64,000 nucleotides of DNA from Nocardioides albertanoniae. GTDB taxonomy: Bacteria > Actinomycetota > Actinomycetes > Propionibacteriales > Nocardioidaceae. Under the pieces are notes generated by a model that saw only the letters and a program-made list of their open reading frames with translations, did not search any database and was not told where the DNA came from. The translations under genes were made by a program, and so were the position numbers. The first letter of the stretch is position 1. Every line of letters starts with the position of its first letter. Shown in pieces: positions 28,387 to 37,084 of the stretch. The DNA lies in NCBI RefSeq assembly GCF_006716315.1, contig NZ_VFOV01000001.1, positions 1,470,501 through 1,534,500 on the forward strand, written 5' to 3'.

Positions 28387-29873
28387 TCCGCGAGCTGCCC
28401 CGTGGGACGGTGCTCAGGCTGCTCCAGAGCACGTGGCGCGGTGAGGAGGGCCGGGCGCTCTACGGTGGCGCGCCCGCCCGGATGCTGTTCCTGAAGGCGG
28501 CCGCGGTCGAGGCGCTCGGCGAGGGCGAGATGGTCGTCGACTCGCCGCGAACCGCTCGGCTGGGCCGTCTGCTCCTGGACCGAGGTCTTGCCGAGATCGC
28601 ATGGTCTCCGCGGCGCGCGGGCAGTGCGGACGTCACCGTCGTCGTTCCGGTCAAGGACCGGCCCGCCGCCCTGGCCCGGCTGCTGGAGGCGCTGGCGGGG
28701 CTCCACATCATCGTGGTCGACGACGGATCGTCCGACCCCGTCGAGACCGAGCAGGTCGCGGCGGCCGCCGGCGCCGACCTGCTGCGCCACGACCAGTCCC
28801 GCGGCCCCGCCGCGGCCCGGAACACCGGGCTGAGGGCGGTACGCACGGAGCTGGTCGCCTTCATCGACTCCGACGTCGTCCCGGTCGATGGCTGGCTGGA
28901 GCCGCTGCTCGTCCAGGTCGGTGACCCGGCCGTCGGGATCACCGCTCCGCGCATCGTCGCGCTCGAGCGCGGGCTCGGGCCGGGCGTACGCCTGAGCCGC
29001 ATCGACCGCTACGAGTCGGTGCGTTCCTCGCTGGACCTCGGCGCGGCAGCCGCCCTGGTCGTGCCCGGCGGACCGGTCCCGTATGTGCCCTCCGCCTGCC
29101 TGGTCGGCCGAACGGCCGCGTTCGGGGAGGGGTTCGACGAGGCGATGAGGGTCGGAGAGGACGTCGACCTGGTCTGGAGGACCGTCGAGCAGGGGTGGCT
29201 CGTCCGCTACGTGCCCGAGTCGCGGGTCGCGCACGAGCACCGGGGCACGGCGGCCGGCTGGCTCACCCGCAAGGCGTTCTACGGCACCAGCGCGGCGCCC
29301 CTCGCGATGCGTCACCACGACGCGGTCGCGCCGGTGATCGTCGCGCCCCTCACGGTCGCGGTCGGTCTTGTCCTGGTGGCGCAGCGCCCGTGGGCGCTGG
29401 GCATCGGCGCCGGGATCGGTGCCGCGGTGCTCGCGAGGACCGCGCGCTCCATGCGACAGAGCGAACACCCCGGGATCGTCGCTGCCCGTCTCGTGCCGTA
29501 CGGCCTGGCGGCCTCGGCCAAGCAGTGTGCCGCGGCGATGAACAGACACTGGTGGCCGGTCATGATCCCGGCCGCCCTGGCGTCGCGGCGGATCCGGCGC
29601 GCCTGGGTCGCCGCGGCCCTGCTCGACGGGCTGGCCGACTGGTCACGATCCCGACCCGACCTGGACCCGCTCACCTACACCGCTCTGCGCCGCCTCGACG
29701 ACCTCGCCTACGGTGCGGGGCTGTGGTGGGGCGCCGTCCGGCACTCCACCACGGCCCCGCTCCGGCCGGCGCTGTCGCGCCCGTTCAGGCGCGGACCGGG
29801 GCACCGAGCGGAAGGGCGCGGCCTCCGGTGGCCTGGGACATGGCGTCGAGGAACAGGTACGCCCCCACGATGA
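28383..29873 (+). CDS. mftF: Mycofactocin glycosyltransferase MftF
   Basis: This 496-residue family 2 glycosyltransferase adds the beta-1,4-glucose chain to mycofactocin. The nucleotide-sugar core is VTVVVPVKDRPAALARLLEALAGLHIIVVDDGSSD, followed by SRGPAAARNTGLRAV, the metal-binding FIDSDVVPVDGWL and an EDVDLVWRTVEQGW motif. Hydrophobic stretches near residues 310-360 suggest membrane association. The ATG overlaps the SDR stop by four bases. The last 30 residues are arginine-rich, low in complexity and antisense to the acetate transporter gene, with an 89-base tail-to-tail overlap. Confidence 0.95.
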   Translation: MIRELPRGTVLRLLQSTWRGEEGRALYGGAPARMLFLKAAAVEALGEGEMVVDSPRTARLGRLLLDRGLAEIAWSPRRAGSADVTVVVPVKDRPAALARLLEALAGLHIIVVDDGSSDPVETEQVAAAAGADLLRHDQSRGPAAARNTGLRAVRTELVAFIDSDVVPVDGWLEPLLVQVGDPAVGITAPRIVALERGLGPGVRLSRIDRYESVRSSLDLGAAAALVVPGGPVPYVPSACLVGRTAAFGEGFDEAMRVGEDVDLVWRTVEQGWLVRYVPESRVAHEHRGTAAGWLTRKAFYGTSAAPLAMRHHDAVAPVIVAPLTVAVGLVLVAQRPWALGIGAGIGAAVLARTARSMRQSEHPGIVAARLVPYGLAASAKQCAAAMNRHWWPVMIPAALASRRIRRAWVAAALLDGLADWSRSRPDLDPLTYTALRRLDDLAYGAGLWWGAVRHSTTAPLRPALSRPFRRGPGHRAEGRGLRWPGTWRRGTGTPPR

Positions 29874-30378
29874 CGAACGCGAACACGGTGTAGCCGCCCA
29901 GCTGGGTGAGGAGCGTGCTGGCCTGCGCGGTGCCGAGGAGCACCAGCAGCAGCGCCAGGTCGATCAGCCCGAAGAGCACCGTGAAGGCGCGCGGCAGCCG
30001 CAGGGTGGCCAGGGTGAGCAGCACGATGACGGCGAGCCAGGATCCGAGGAACAGCTCCTGGGTCCGGGCCGTGTCGGCGGCCTGGATGCCGAACCAGCCG
30101 TGGGTCAGGCCCAGCACGAGGGCGGCGTAGCTCGACCAGAACCCGGTGAAGATGCCGAAGATGGCGGCCACGGCGTTCTGGTTGAGACGGGTCGCCCAGA
30201 TCGCGGCGATGCCCTGCCCGAATGCGGTCGCCGTGGCGATGATCGGGATGGACGCCGCGACCGCGGTTGCGGGGACGAAGCCGGTCAGCACGAGGCCGAG
30301 GGCCACGGAGCCGACCAGGAAGGTCGGGACCCCGATGAGGGCGGGATTGCCGTCGGGGACGGTGGTTTCAGCGGACAT
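29785..30378 (-). CDS. Acetate uptake transporter (GPR1/FUN34/SatP family)
   Basis: This 197-residue protein has six hydrophobic helices. The family signature NPALIGVPTFLVGSVALGLVL lies near the N-terminus, and FGQGIAAIWATRLNQNAVAAIFGIFTGFWSSYAALVLG in the middle is typical. It likely takes up acetate or related short acids by proton symport. I chose the ATG at 30378, which has a GGAGG site six bases upstream, over a TTG four codons further out. The context of poxB, adk and acs supports an acetate role. Its 3' end overlaps the end of mftF. Confidence 0.88.
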   Translation of the reverse strand: MSAETTVPDGNPALIGVPTFLVGSVALGLVLTGFVPATAVAASIPIIATATAFGQGIAAIWATRLNQNAVAAIFGIFTGFWSSYAALVLGLTHGWFGIQAADTARTQELFLGSWLAVIVLLTLATLRLPRAFTVLFGLIDLALLLVLLGTAQASTLLTQLGGYTVFAFVIVGAYLFLDAMSQATGGRALPLGAPVRA

Positions 30379-30602
30379 GAGAACCTCCAAGGATTGATGT
30401 CCTTGTCACTGTCCCGACCTGGGGTCCGCTGCACACCCTGCGAGCAGGTCGCAGTTGGCCCTGCCTGGTCGGAGGGTATCGACCCGCCCGAGGGCGAGGC
30501 TCCCCATCGTGCAACGTGACTGCAGCGGTGCGGCGCCTAGCCTGCGACCAGGTGTGATCGCCGGGCCTCCGGCGCGAGTGACGACGAAAGGCTCCCCACC
30601 GC

Positions 30603-31184
30603 ATGCGACTGCTTCTGATGGGCCCGCCGGGTGCGGGCAAGGGCACCCAGGCCACCACGATCGCCGCTCGTTTCGGCGTGCCGGCGATCTCGACCGGTGA
30701 CATCTTCCGGGCGAACGTCGCCCAGCGCACCGAGCTGGGCGTGCTGGCCGACGCCTACATGAGCGCGGGCGACTACGTGCCCGACGAGGTCACCAACGCG
30801 ATGGTCGCCGACCGGCTCGCCGAGGCCGACTGCGCCGACGGCTTCCTGCTCGACGGCTATCCGCGGACGCCCCAGCAGGTCGCCGAGCTCGACGCGATGC
30901 TGGAGCGGTGCGGTGTCGAGCTCGACTCGGTAGTGCTGCTCGAGGCCGACTCCGAGGAGCTCGTACGCCGCCTGCTGCTCCGGGCGCAGGAGCAGGGGCG
31001 TGCCGACGACACCGAACCGGTCATCCGCCGGCGGCTCGAGGTGTACGCCGCCGAGACGGAGCCGTTGGCCGCTGCGTACCTCGATCGGGGTGTGCTCGTC
31101 AGCGTCGACGGCCTCGGTTCGATCGAGGAGGTCGCCGAGCGGATCATGGCTGTCCTGGCCCCCGAACCGGTGGTCGTGGAATAG
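30603..31184 (+). CDS. adk: Adenylate kinase, short form
   Basis: The enzyme interconverts ATP, ADP and AMP. The 193-residue protein has the P-loop [15 protein letters not shown] at residues 7-21, the AMP site [10 protein letters not shown] and the [17 protein letters not shown] motif. Residues between [18 protein letters not shown] show a short LID without zinc cysteines. It is ten bases upstream of a pyruvate oxidase gene rather than beside secY, so it may be a second copy linked to acetate metabolism, where Acs produces AMP. Confidence 0.93.
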   Translation: MRLLLMGPPGAGKGTQATTIAARFGVPAISTGDIFRANVAQRTELGVLADAYMSAGDYVPDEVTNAMVADRLAEADCADGFLLDGYPRTPQQVAELDAMLERCGVELDSVVLLEADSEELVRRLLLRAQEQGRADDTEPVIRRRLEVYAAETEPLAAAYLDRGVLVSVDGLGSIEEVAERIMAVLAPEPVVVE

Positions 31185-31193
31185 GTTGGCAGC

Positions 31194-32918
31194 ATGTCGA
31201 CCGTCGCAGAGCAGATCGTGGCCACGCTCACCGCCAGCGGCATCCGCCGCGTCTACGGCATCCCGGGGGACTCGCTCAACGGATTCACCGATGCGCTGCG
31301 GAAGGACGGCACGATCGAGTGGGTGCACGTCCGCCACGAGGAGGCGGGTGCGTTCGCGGCGGCCGCCGAGGCCGCGACGACCGGCGAGCTGGCGGTGGCG
31401 GCCGGCAGCGCCGGACCGGGCAACCTCCATCTGATCAACGGCCTCTACGACGCCAACCGCTCACGGGTGCCGGTGCTGGCGATCGCCGCCCACATCCCCA
31501 GCGCCGAGATCGGCACCGGCTACTTCCAGGAGACCCACCCGCAGGAGCTGTTCCGCGAGGCCTCGGTCTACACCGAGTACGTCGCCAGCCCGAGCCAGAT
31601 GCCGCACGTGCTCGAGGTCGCGATGCGCGCCGCCATCGAGAAGCGGGGCGTCGCGGTCGTGGTGATCCCGGGCGACGTGGCCCTCGCCGAGGCCGTCACC
31701 AAGCGGGTCACCGCGATCACCCCGAGCCTGTCACGGACCGTGCCGGCCTCCGGCGAGATCGAACGAGCGGCCGCCGCCCTCAACGACGGCAAGCGGGTCA
31801 CGATCCTCGCCGGCGCGGGCACCGCGGGCGCCCACGACGAGCTGATCGCGCTCGCCGACGCGCTGGGCGCGCCGATCGTGCACGCGCTGCGGGGCAAGGA
31901 GCACGTCGAGTACGACAACCCCTTCGACGTCGGCATGACCGGCCTGCTCGGCTTCGCCTCCGGCTACCGGGCGATGGACCGCGCCGACACGCTGCTGATG
32001 CTGGGCACCGACTTCCCCTATCGGCAGTTCTTCCCCGAGCACGCGACCACGATCCAGGTCGACATCCGCGGCGAGCAGATCGGCCGGCGCCACCCCGTCG
32101 ACATCGGTCTGGTCGGGAGCGTGAAGGACACCGCCCGGGCCCTGCTCCCGCTGCTGGAGCGCCAGACCGACCGGGACCATCTCGACGACTCGCTCGATCA
32201 CTACCGCAAGACCCGGGCCAGCCTCGACGAGCTCGCGACGCCCTCGAAGCGTGGCAAGGCGATCCACCCGCAATACCTCACCAGGCTCGTCGACCAGGCG
32301 GCCGCGGACGACGCGGTCTTCGTGCCCGACGTCGGCTCGCCGGTGGTGTGGGCGGCGCGCTACCTGACCATGAACGGCCGCCGCCGGCTGATCGGGTCCT
32401 TCACCCACGGCTCGATGGCCAACGCGCTGCCGCACGCGATCGGCGCCCAGGCCGCCCACCGCGACCGGCAGGTCATCGGCCTGGCCGGTGACGGTGGCCT
32501 GACGATGCTCCTGGGCGAGCTGATCACGCTCGTCCAGAACAAGCTGCCCGCCAAGCTCGTGGTCTACAACAACTCCTCGCTCAACTTCGTCGAGCTGGAG
32601 ATGAAGGCCGCCGGGTTCGTCAATTACGGCACCGACCTGGCCAACCCCAACTTCGCCGACGTGGCGCGCGCGATGGGCATCCACGCGCGCCGTGTCGAGC
32701 ACGCTGAGGAGCTTCCCGACGCCGTCGCCGAGATCCTCGCCCACGACGGCCCGGCGCTCCTCGACGTGATCACCGAGCGGCAGGAGCTCTCGATCCCGCC
32801 CGCGATCACCGCCGAGCAGGTCAAGGGGTTCACCCTGTACGCGTTGCGCACGGTGCTCTCCGGGCGGGGCGACGAGCTCTTCGACCTCGCCAGGGCCAAC
32901 CTTCGTCAGCTGTTCTGA
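31194..32918 (+). CDS. poxB: Pyruvate dehydrogenase (quinone) / pyruvate oxidase
   Basis: This 574-residue thiamine-diphosphate enzyme decarboxylates pyruvate to acetate and passes electrons through FAD to the quinone pool. The N-terminal domain has RRVYGIPGDSLNGFTDALR and the TPP-activating glutamate in HVRHEEAGAFAAAA. The TPP-binding motif is IGLAGDGGLTMLLGELITLVQNKLPAKLVVYNNSSLNFVELE. The C-terminal helix DELFDLARANLRQLF resembles the membrane-docking tail of PoxB. It is co-oriented with adk. The last 13 bases overlap the convergent TetR gene. Confidence 0.92.
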   Translation: MSTVAEQIVATLTASGIRRVYGIPGDSLNGFTDALRKDGTIEWVHVRHEEAGAFAAAAEAATTGELAVAAGSAGPGNLHLINGLYDANRSRVPVLAIAAHIPSAEIGTGYFQETHPQELFREASVYTEYVASPSQMPHVLEVAMRAAIEKRGVAVVVIPGDVALAEAVTKRVTAITPSLSRTVPASGEIERAAAALNDGKRVTILAGAGTAGAHDELIALADALGAPIVHALRGKEHVEYDNPFDVGMTGLLGFASGYRAMDRADTLLMLGTDFPYRQFFPEHATTIQVDIRGEQIGRRHPVDIGLVGSVKDTARALLPLLERQTDRDHLDDSLDHYRKTRASLDELATPSKRGKAIHPQYLTRLVDQAAADDAVFVPDVGSPVVWAARYLTMNGRRRLIGSFTHGSMANALPHAIGAQAAHRDRQVIGLAGDGGLTMLLGELITLVQNKLPAKLVVYNNSSLNFVELEMKAAGFVNYGTDLANPNFADVARAMGIHARRVEHAEELPDAVAEILAHDGPALLDVITERQELSIPPAITAEQVKGFTLYALRTVLSGRGDELFDLARANLRQLF

Positions 32919-33478
32919 CCCTCGCGGAACATCATCGACGCGGCTTCTCGGACGATGTCGGTCAACGCGTCGGGGGAGTGGGTGCTGATGGCGCCGCCGG
33001 CCGCCAGCGTCGCGAAACCGTGCACGAGCGCCCAGGCGCCGAGCTCGGTCACCTCGGGGGAGACCTGGTCGGTGTAGGTCGTCGCCGCGCGGGCGGATCC
33101 GCTCAGGAGCGACCACGTCAGCTGGCGCGCCTCGAGCACGGACGGGTCGTCCACGTCGAACAGGTCGGGCCGGAACATGACCTCGAAGTGGGCTCGATGA
33201 TCGAGCCCGAACCGCACGTACGCCGCGCCCAGGTCGGCCATCGACCCTCTCTCGCTCTCGAGCCGCTCGGCGAGCAGGGCGAAGCCTTCTGCCGCGAGCG
33301 CGGTGAAGACGCCCCGCTTGGAGCCGAAGTGGTGTGCGGGGCCGGCGTGGGAGACGCCCGCTCGACGGGCGAGGTCGCGCAGGCTGAGGGCCGATGGGCC
33401 CGACTCGGCGATCACCTCGACCGCGGCGTCGAGGACGGCACGCCGTAGCGAGCCGTGGTGGTAGCGGTCCGTGGGCAT
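32906..33478 (-). CDS. TetR-family transcriptional regulator
   Basis: This 190-residue repressor type has an N-terminal helix-turn-helix, GSLRRAVLDAAVEVIAESGPSALSLRDLARRAGVSHAGPAHHFGSKRGVFTALAAEGF. The C-terminal half (DLGAAYVRFGLDHRAHFEVMFRPDLF, then ELGAWALVHGFATLAAGG) is a TetR ligand-binding domain of the WHG type. It is divergent from the DoxX gene over a clear palindromic operator, so it should repress that gene and itself. Despite lying within 10 kb of mftA, it does not look like MftR, which is normally adjacent to mftA. Confidence 0.9.
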   Translation of the reverse strand: MPTDRYHHGSLRRAVLDAAVEVIAESGPSALSLRDLARRAGVSHAGPAHHFGSKRGVFTALAAEGFALLAERLESERGSMADLGAAYVRFGLDHRAHFEVMFRPDLFDVDDPSVLEARQLTWSLLSGSARAATTYTDQVSPEVTELGAWALVHGFATLAAGGAISTHSPDALTDIVREAASMMFREGQNS

Positions 33479-33534
33479 GGGGCGACTCTAGGCGACCGAT
33501 CTAGGCATTGACAAGATTTACGGTGACCGGCAGT

Positions 33535-33549
33535 CTTGTCAGTGACAAG
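33535..33549. promoter_or_regulatory. TetR operator palindrome
   Basis: CTTGTCA-G-TGACAAG is a perfect 15-bp palindrome 23 bases ahead of the DoxX ATG. A further half-site TGACAAGA occurs at 33509-33516 beside a TTGACA -35-like sequence. It lies in the divergent gap, as expected for autoregulation. Confidence 0.65.
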
Positions 33550-33571
33550 TTTCCGGAGAAGGGTAGATCCG

Positions 33572-34051
33572 ATGGCACCGCTGGTGATTCTGATGGTTGT
33601 CACGGCCCTGGTGCGGTTCACGCCGCTGGGTGGTGCGCGCACCTGGGCCAACGCGTCGAGGTTCGGGCTCGCCGCCATGTTCACGGCCACCGGGATCGCC
33701 CACTTCGTGGGCATGCGCGAGGAGCTGATCGCGATGGTGCCGCCGTCGCTGCCCGAGCCCGGGCTGCTGGTCTCGGTGACCGGCGTGCTCGAGCTGCTCG
33801 GCGCGATCGGTCTGCTGGTGCGGCCGACGACCCGGGCGGCGGCGATCGCCCTCGGGCTGATGCTCGTCGTGATGTTCCCCGCGAACGTCTACGCCGCCAC
33901 CCACGGGCTCATCACCGAGTGGGTCGACCACCTGATCCCGCGCACGCTGCTCCAGATCGTCTTCCTCGTCGCGATCGCGGTCGTGGTCCGTGGGGAGTCG
34001 CGCTCCGGGGCAGGCCGTGACCTGGCGCCGCAGCCCGTGCGGACGACCTGA
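33572..34051 (+). CDS. DoxX-like membrane protein
   Basis: This 159-residue protein has four hydrophobic helices of the DoxX type: LVILMVVTALVRF, ASRFGLAAMFTATGIAHFVG, LLVSVTGVLELLGAIGLLV and AAAIALGLMLVVMFPANVYAATH, with TLLQIVFLVAIAVVV at the end. The conserved FTATGIAHFVG and LELLGAIGLL stretches fit this family. I chose the internal ATG that has a GGAGAAGG ribosome site; the upstream start lies inside the TetR operator. Probably repressed by the divergent TetR protein. Function is not known. Confidence 0.8.
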   Translation: MAPLVILMVVTALVRFTPLGGARTWANASRFGLAAMFTATGIAHFVGMREELIAMVPPSLPEPGLLVSVTGVLELLGAIGLLVRPTTRAAAIALGLMLVVMFPANVYAATHGLITEWVDHLIPRTLLQIVFLVAIAVVVRGESRSGAGRDLAPQPVRTT

Positions 34052-34113
34052 TCCGTCGGTCGCCGGGGCGGGCATCACTGCCCTCCTCGGCGGCCGCGTG
34101 CGAGGATCGCTGC

Positions 34114-35322
34114 GTGCTGCACTCACTCGCTGGTCGGGCCGAGAGCCCGATGCAGGCGCGCATCCTCGAGCTGCTCCGTGATGAAGGTCCCCTCTCGCGG
34201 GTGCAGCTGGCCGACCGGATGGGCGTCTCGCGCACGACGATCGCGGCCGAGGTCACCCGGCTGGGCGAGCTGGGGCTGGCCCAGGAGGTGGGCCGCGCCG
34301 CCTCCAACGGTGGGCGACGCTCGAAGCTGGTCGACCTCGACCCCGACATCCGCTTCCTCGGCATCTCGATCGGCGCCACCGGGCTCTCGGTCGGCATCAC
34401 CGACGGTCGGCTGGCCGTGCTCGCCGCTCGTTCGGTCGACTGCGACATCCGTCAGGGGCCCGAGATCGTGCTGGCCGTGGCGCTCGACGAGGCGCGCGCG
34501 GTGATGGCCGAGGCCGGCGTGGACGAGCCGCTCGGCGCCGGCATCGGCGTGCCTGGTCCCGTCGACTTCCATCGGGGAGTGTCGGTCTCGCCGCCGATCA
34601 TGCCCGGCTGGGACGGCTATCCCGTGCGCGACGCCGTGGCCCGCGAGCTCGGCTGCCCGGTGGTGCTCGACAACGACGTCAACGTCTTGGCGGTGGGGGA
34701 GCAGCACGCCGGTGTCGCCCGCGCCGCCCGCGACTTCCTCTACGTCAAGATCGGCACCGGCATCGGCTGCGGGATCGTCGTCGACGGCGACCTCTACCGC
34801 GGGGTGGACGGGTGCGCCGGCGACATCGGCCACATCCGGATCAGCGACGACGGCCCGTTGTGCGCGTGCGGCAACACCGGCTGTCTCGAAGCCTACGCCG
34901 GCGGTGCCGCACTCGCCCGTGACGCGCGCGCCGCCGCCAGGACCGGCCGCAGCCCGGTGCTGGCCGAGCTGCTGGAGGCTCAGGGTGAGCTGAGCGCCGC
35001 GGACATCGGCGTCGCGGTCGCGCGCGGAGATGCGTACGCCCTCCAGCTCATCCGCGACAGCGGCCACGGGGTCGGGCAGGTCCTGGCCAGCCTGGTCTCG
35101 TTCTTCAACCCCAGCCTGATCGTCATCGGCGGCCGGGTCACCGGTCTGGGCCATGCCCTGCTCGCCGAGATCCGCAGCGTCACCTACCGGCGCTCGCTGC
35201 CGCTGGCCACCGGCAACCTGCCGATCGTGATCAGCGAGCTCGGCGACCAGGGTGGGGTCATCGGTGCGGCCAGGCTGATCAGCGGCTCGGTGTACGCGCC
35301 GTTCCACGACGCTCGCGCCTGA
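34114..35322 (+). CDS. ROK-family transcriptional regulator
   Basis: The protein has 402 residues. An N-terminal winged helix (QARILELLRDEGPLSRVQLADRMGVSRTTIAAEVTRLGELGLAQEVG) precedes a ROK sugar-kinase-like domain (GAGIGVPGPVDFHRGVSVSPPIMPGWDGYPV, DNDVNVLAVGEQHAG, KIGTGIGCGIVVDGDLYRG). The zinc motif is CACGNTGCLEAYAGG. It precedes a sugar ABC importer on the same strand, with an operator-like repeat in the 217-bp gap between them, so it most likely represses that operon in response to a sugar. The GTG start is inferred from the position of the helix-turn-helix. Confidence 0.9.
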   Translation: MLHSLAGRAESPMQARILELLRDEGPLSRVQLADRMGVSRTTIAAEVTRLGELGLAQEVGRAASNGGRRSKLVDLDPDIRFLGISIGATGLSVGITDGRLAVLAARSVDCDIRQGPEIVLAVALDEARAVMAEAGVDEPLGAGIGVPGPVDFHRGVSVSPPIMPGWDGYPVRDAVARELGCPVVLDNDVNVLAVGEQHAGVARAARDFLYVKIGTGIGCGIVVDGDLYRGVDGCAGDIGHIRISDDGPLCACGNTGCLEAYAGGAALARDARAAARTGRSPVLAELLEAQGELSAADIGVAVARGDAYALQLIRDSGHGVGQVLASLVSFFNPSLIVIGGRVTGLGHALLAEIRSVTYRRSLPLATGNLPIVISELGDQGGVIGAARLISGSVYAPFHDARA

Positions 35323-35405
35323 CCCGAGCAGAGCGCGCGGGCCCGCATGGCCCGCTTCGGAACGCCCTCGGGAGAGGCGTCTCTGGACTTTGTCCGAGAA
35401 CTTGC

Positions 35406-35426
35406 CAAAGTTTGACTACAACTTTG
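35406..35426. promoter_or_regulatory. Probable ROK operator ahead of sugar ABC operon
   Basis: CAAAGTT (35406-35412) and AACTTTG (35420-35426) form a perfect 7-bp inverted repeat with a 7-base spacer. ACTTTG recurs at 35388-35391 (partly) and near 35471. AT-rich CAAA-N-TTTG sites are typical for ROK/NagC/XylR repressors, and this one stands out in GC-rich DNA. Confidence 0.6.
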
Positions 35427-35539
35427 AGAAATGTGTCGCGAACCTCTTGTGCTCGCTCGGCACGGCCCTTACTTTGAGCGAGATGGCGCTGTGATCGTCA
35501 TCACAGGAGGGCCGTTGCCGGCCCCGAGGAAGGGGTCCG

Positions 35540-37084
35540 ATGACCGAGCAGTCCGGTGCGCAGCCACAGGGCGCAGAGCCAGGTGAGCTCTTGCGCATGC
35601 GTGGCATCGTCAAGCGGTTCCCCGGCGTGCTGGCACTGAGCGGCGTCGATCTCGACGTGCGTGCAGGCGAGGTGCACTGCCTGCTGGGCCAGAACGGAGC
35701 GGGGAAGTCGACGCTGATCAAGGTGCTCTCGGCGGCCTACCAGCCCGAGGAGGGCGAGATCGCCTGGGCCGGTGAACCGGTCCGGCTCGCGACGCCGGTC
35801 GCGGCGATGAGGCTCGGCATCAGCACGATCTACCAGGAGCTCGACCTCGTGCCCGGCCTCACCGTCACCGAGAACGTCTTCCTCGGTCGCGAGCTCTCTC
35901 GCGGCGGTTTCACGCGTACGTCGGAGGCCACCGGCCGCGTCCGCGACATCCTTCGGCGCCTCGGTCACTCCGAGGTGGACCCGAGCGCGCTGGTCGGCGA
36001 CCTCTCGCCGGCCGCGCAGCAGATCGTCAGCATGGCGCGCGCCCTCTCCCACGACACCCGGCTGCTGATCCTCGACGAGCCGTCCGCGGTGCTCGACCAG
36101 GAGGAGGTGCGCAACCTGTTCCGGGTGATCCGCGACCTCACCGCCGAGGGTGTCGCGATCGTCTACATCTCCCACCGCCTCGAGGAGATCCGCGAGATCG
36201 GCGACCGGATCACCGTGCTCAAGGACGGCCGCACCGTCGCCACCGGCCTTCCCGCCCAGGACACCCCGACCGCCGAGCTGATCAAGCTGATGACGGGCCG
36301 TGCGATCGAATACGTCTTCCCGCCCCGTCCCGAGGGTGACCGCTCGGCCGCCGACCCTGTCCTGGAGGTGCGCGAGCTGGCCGGCGAGGGTCGTTTCCGT
36401 GACGTCACCTTCGACGTACGCGCGGGTGAGATCGTCGGCCTGGCCGGGCTCGTCGGCTCGGGCCGCTCCGAGATCCTGGAGACGGTCTACGGAGCGCGCA
36501 GGGCCTCGGCCGGCACCGTCAGCGTGGCCGGACGGAAGCTGCGCAAGGGATCCGTGCGCGCCGCGGTCGCGGCCGGCGTCGGCCTCGCTCCGGAGGAGCG
36601 CAAGAGCCAGGCGCTGCTGCTCGACCAGGCGGTCTACCGCAACATCACGGTCTCCTCGCTGGGCCGGTTCGCCCGCGGCGGCTTCCTCGACGACTCCGCC
36701 GAGCGCGCGCGGGCCGAGGAGCTCAGCGGCTCCCTCGACGTACGCCCGACGGGTGTCGAGCGGCCGGTGCGCACCCTGTCCGGCGGCAACCAGCAGAAGG
36801 TGGTGCTGGCTCGCTGGCTGCTGCGCGAGTGCAAGGTGCTGCTCCTCGACGAGCCGACCCGCGGCGTCGACGTCGGCGCCCGCAGCGAGATCTACAAGCT
36901 GATCCGCCGGCTGGCCGACGACGGCGTCGCCGTCGTGGTCGTCTCCAGCGAGGTCGAGGAGGTGCTCGGCCTGGCCGACCGGGTGCTGGTGGTGCGCGAG
37001 GGCCGCGTCGTGCACGAGGGGCCGGCCACCGAGATCGACGAGTCCGGGGTCCTCGACCTCGTGATGGAAGGAGAGGTCGCATGA
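35540..37084 (+). CDS. Sugar ABC transporter ATP-binding protein (two-domain)
   Basis: This 514-residue RbsA/XylG-type protein carries two ATPase domains. The first has Walker A GQNGAGKST, signature LSPAAQQIVSMARAL and Walker B LLILDEPSAVL. The second has a degenerate Walker A (GLVGSGRSE) but a full LSGGNQQKVVLARWL signature and VLLLDEPTRGVD. This asymmetry is normal for carbohydrate importers of the CUT2 class. It overlaps the permease gene by four bases. Uptake of a monosaccharide or polyol is expected; which one is not clear. Confidence 0.93.
   Translation: MTEQSGAQPQGAEPGELLRMRGIVKRFPGVLALSGVDLDVRAGEVHCLLGQNGAGKSTLIKVLSAAYQPEEGEIAWAGEPVRLATPVAAMRLGISTIYQELDLVPGLTVTENVFLGRELSRGGFTRTSEATGRVRDILRRLGHSEVDPSALVGDLSPAAQQIVSMARALSHDTRLLILDEPSAVLDQEEVRNLFRVIRDLTAEGVAIVYISHRLEEIREIGDRITVLKDGRTVATGLPAQDTPTAELIKLMTGRAIEYVFPPRPEGDRSAADPVLEVRELAGEGRFRDVTFDVRAGEIVGLAGLVGSGRSEILETVYGARRASAGTVSVAGRKLRKGSVRAAVAAGVGLAPEERKSQALLLDQAVYRNITVSSLGRFARGGFLDDSAERARAEELSGSLDVRPTGVERPVRTLSGGNQQKVVLARWLLRECKVLLLDEPTRGVDVGARSEIYKLIRRLADDGVAVVVVSSEVEEVLGLADRVLVVREGRVVHEGPATEIDESGVLDLVMEGEVA

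Noticed and set aside
32906..33478. TetR gene as possible MftR, the repressor of mycofactocin synthesis
   Set aside because: It is divergent from a DoxX gene with its own perfect operator, lies 9 kb from mftA and is separated by unrelated genes.
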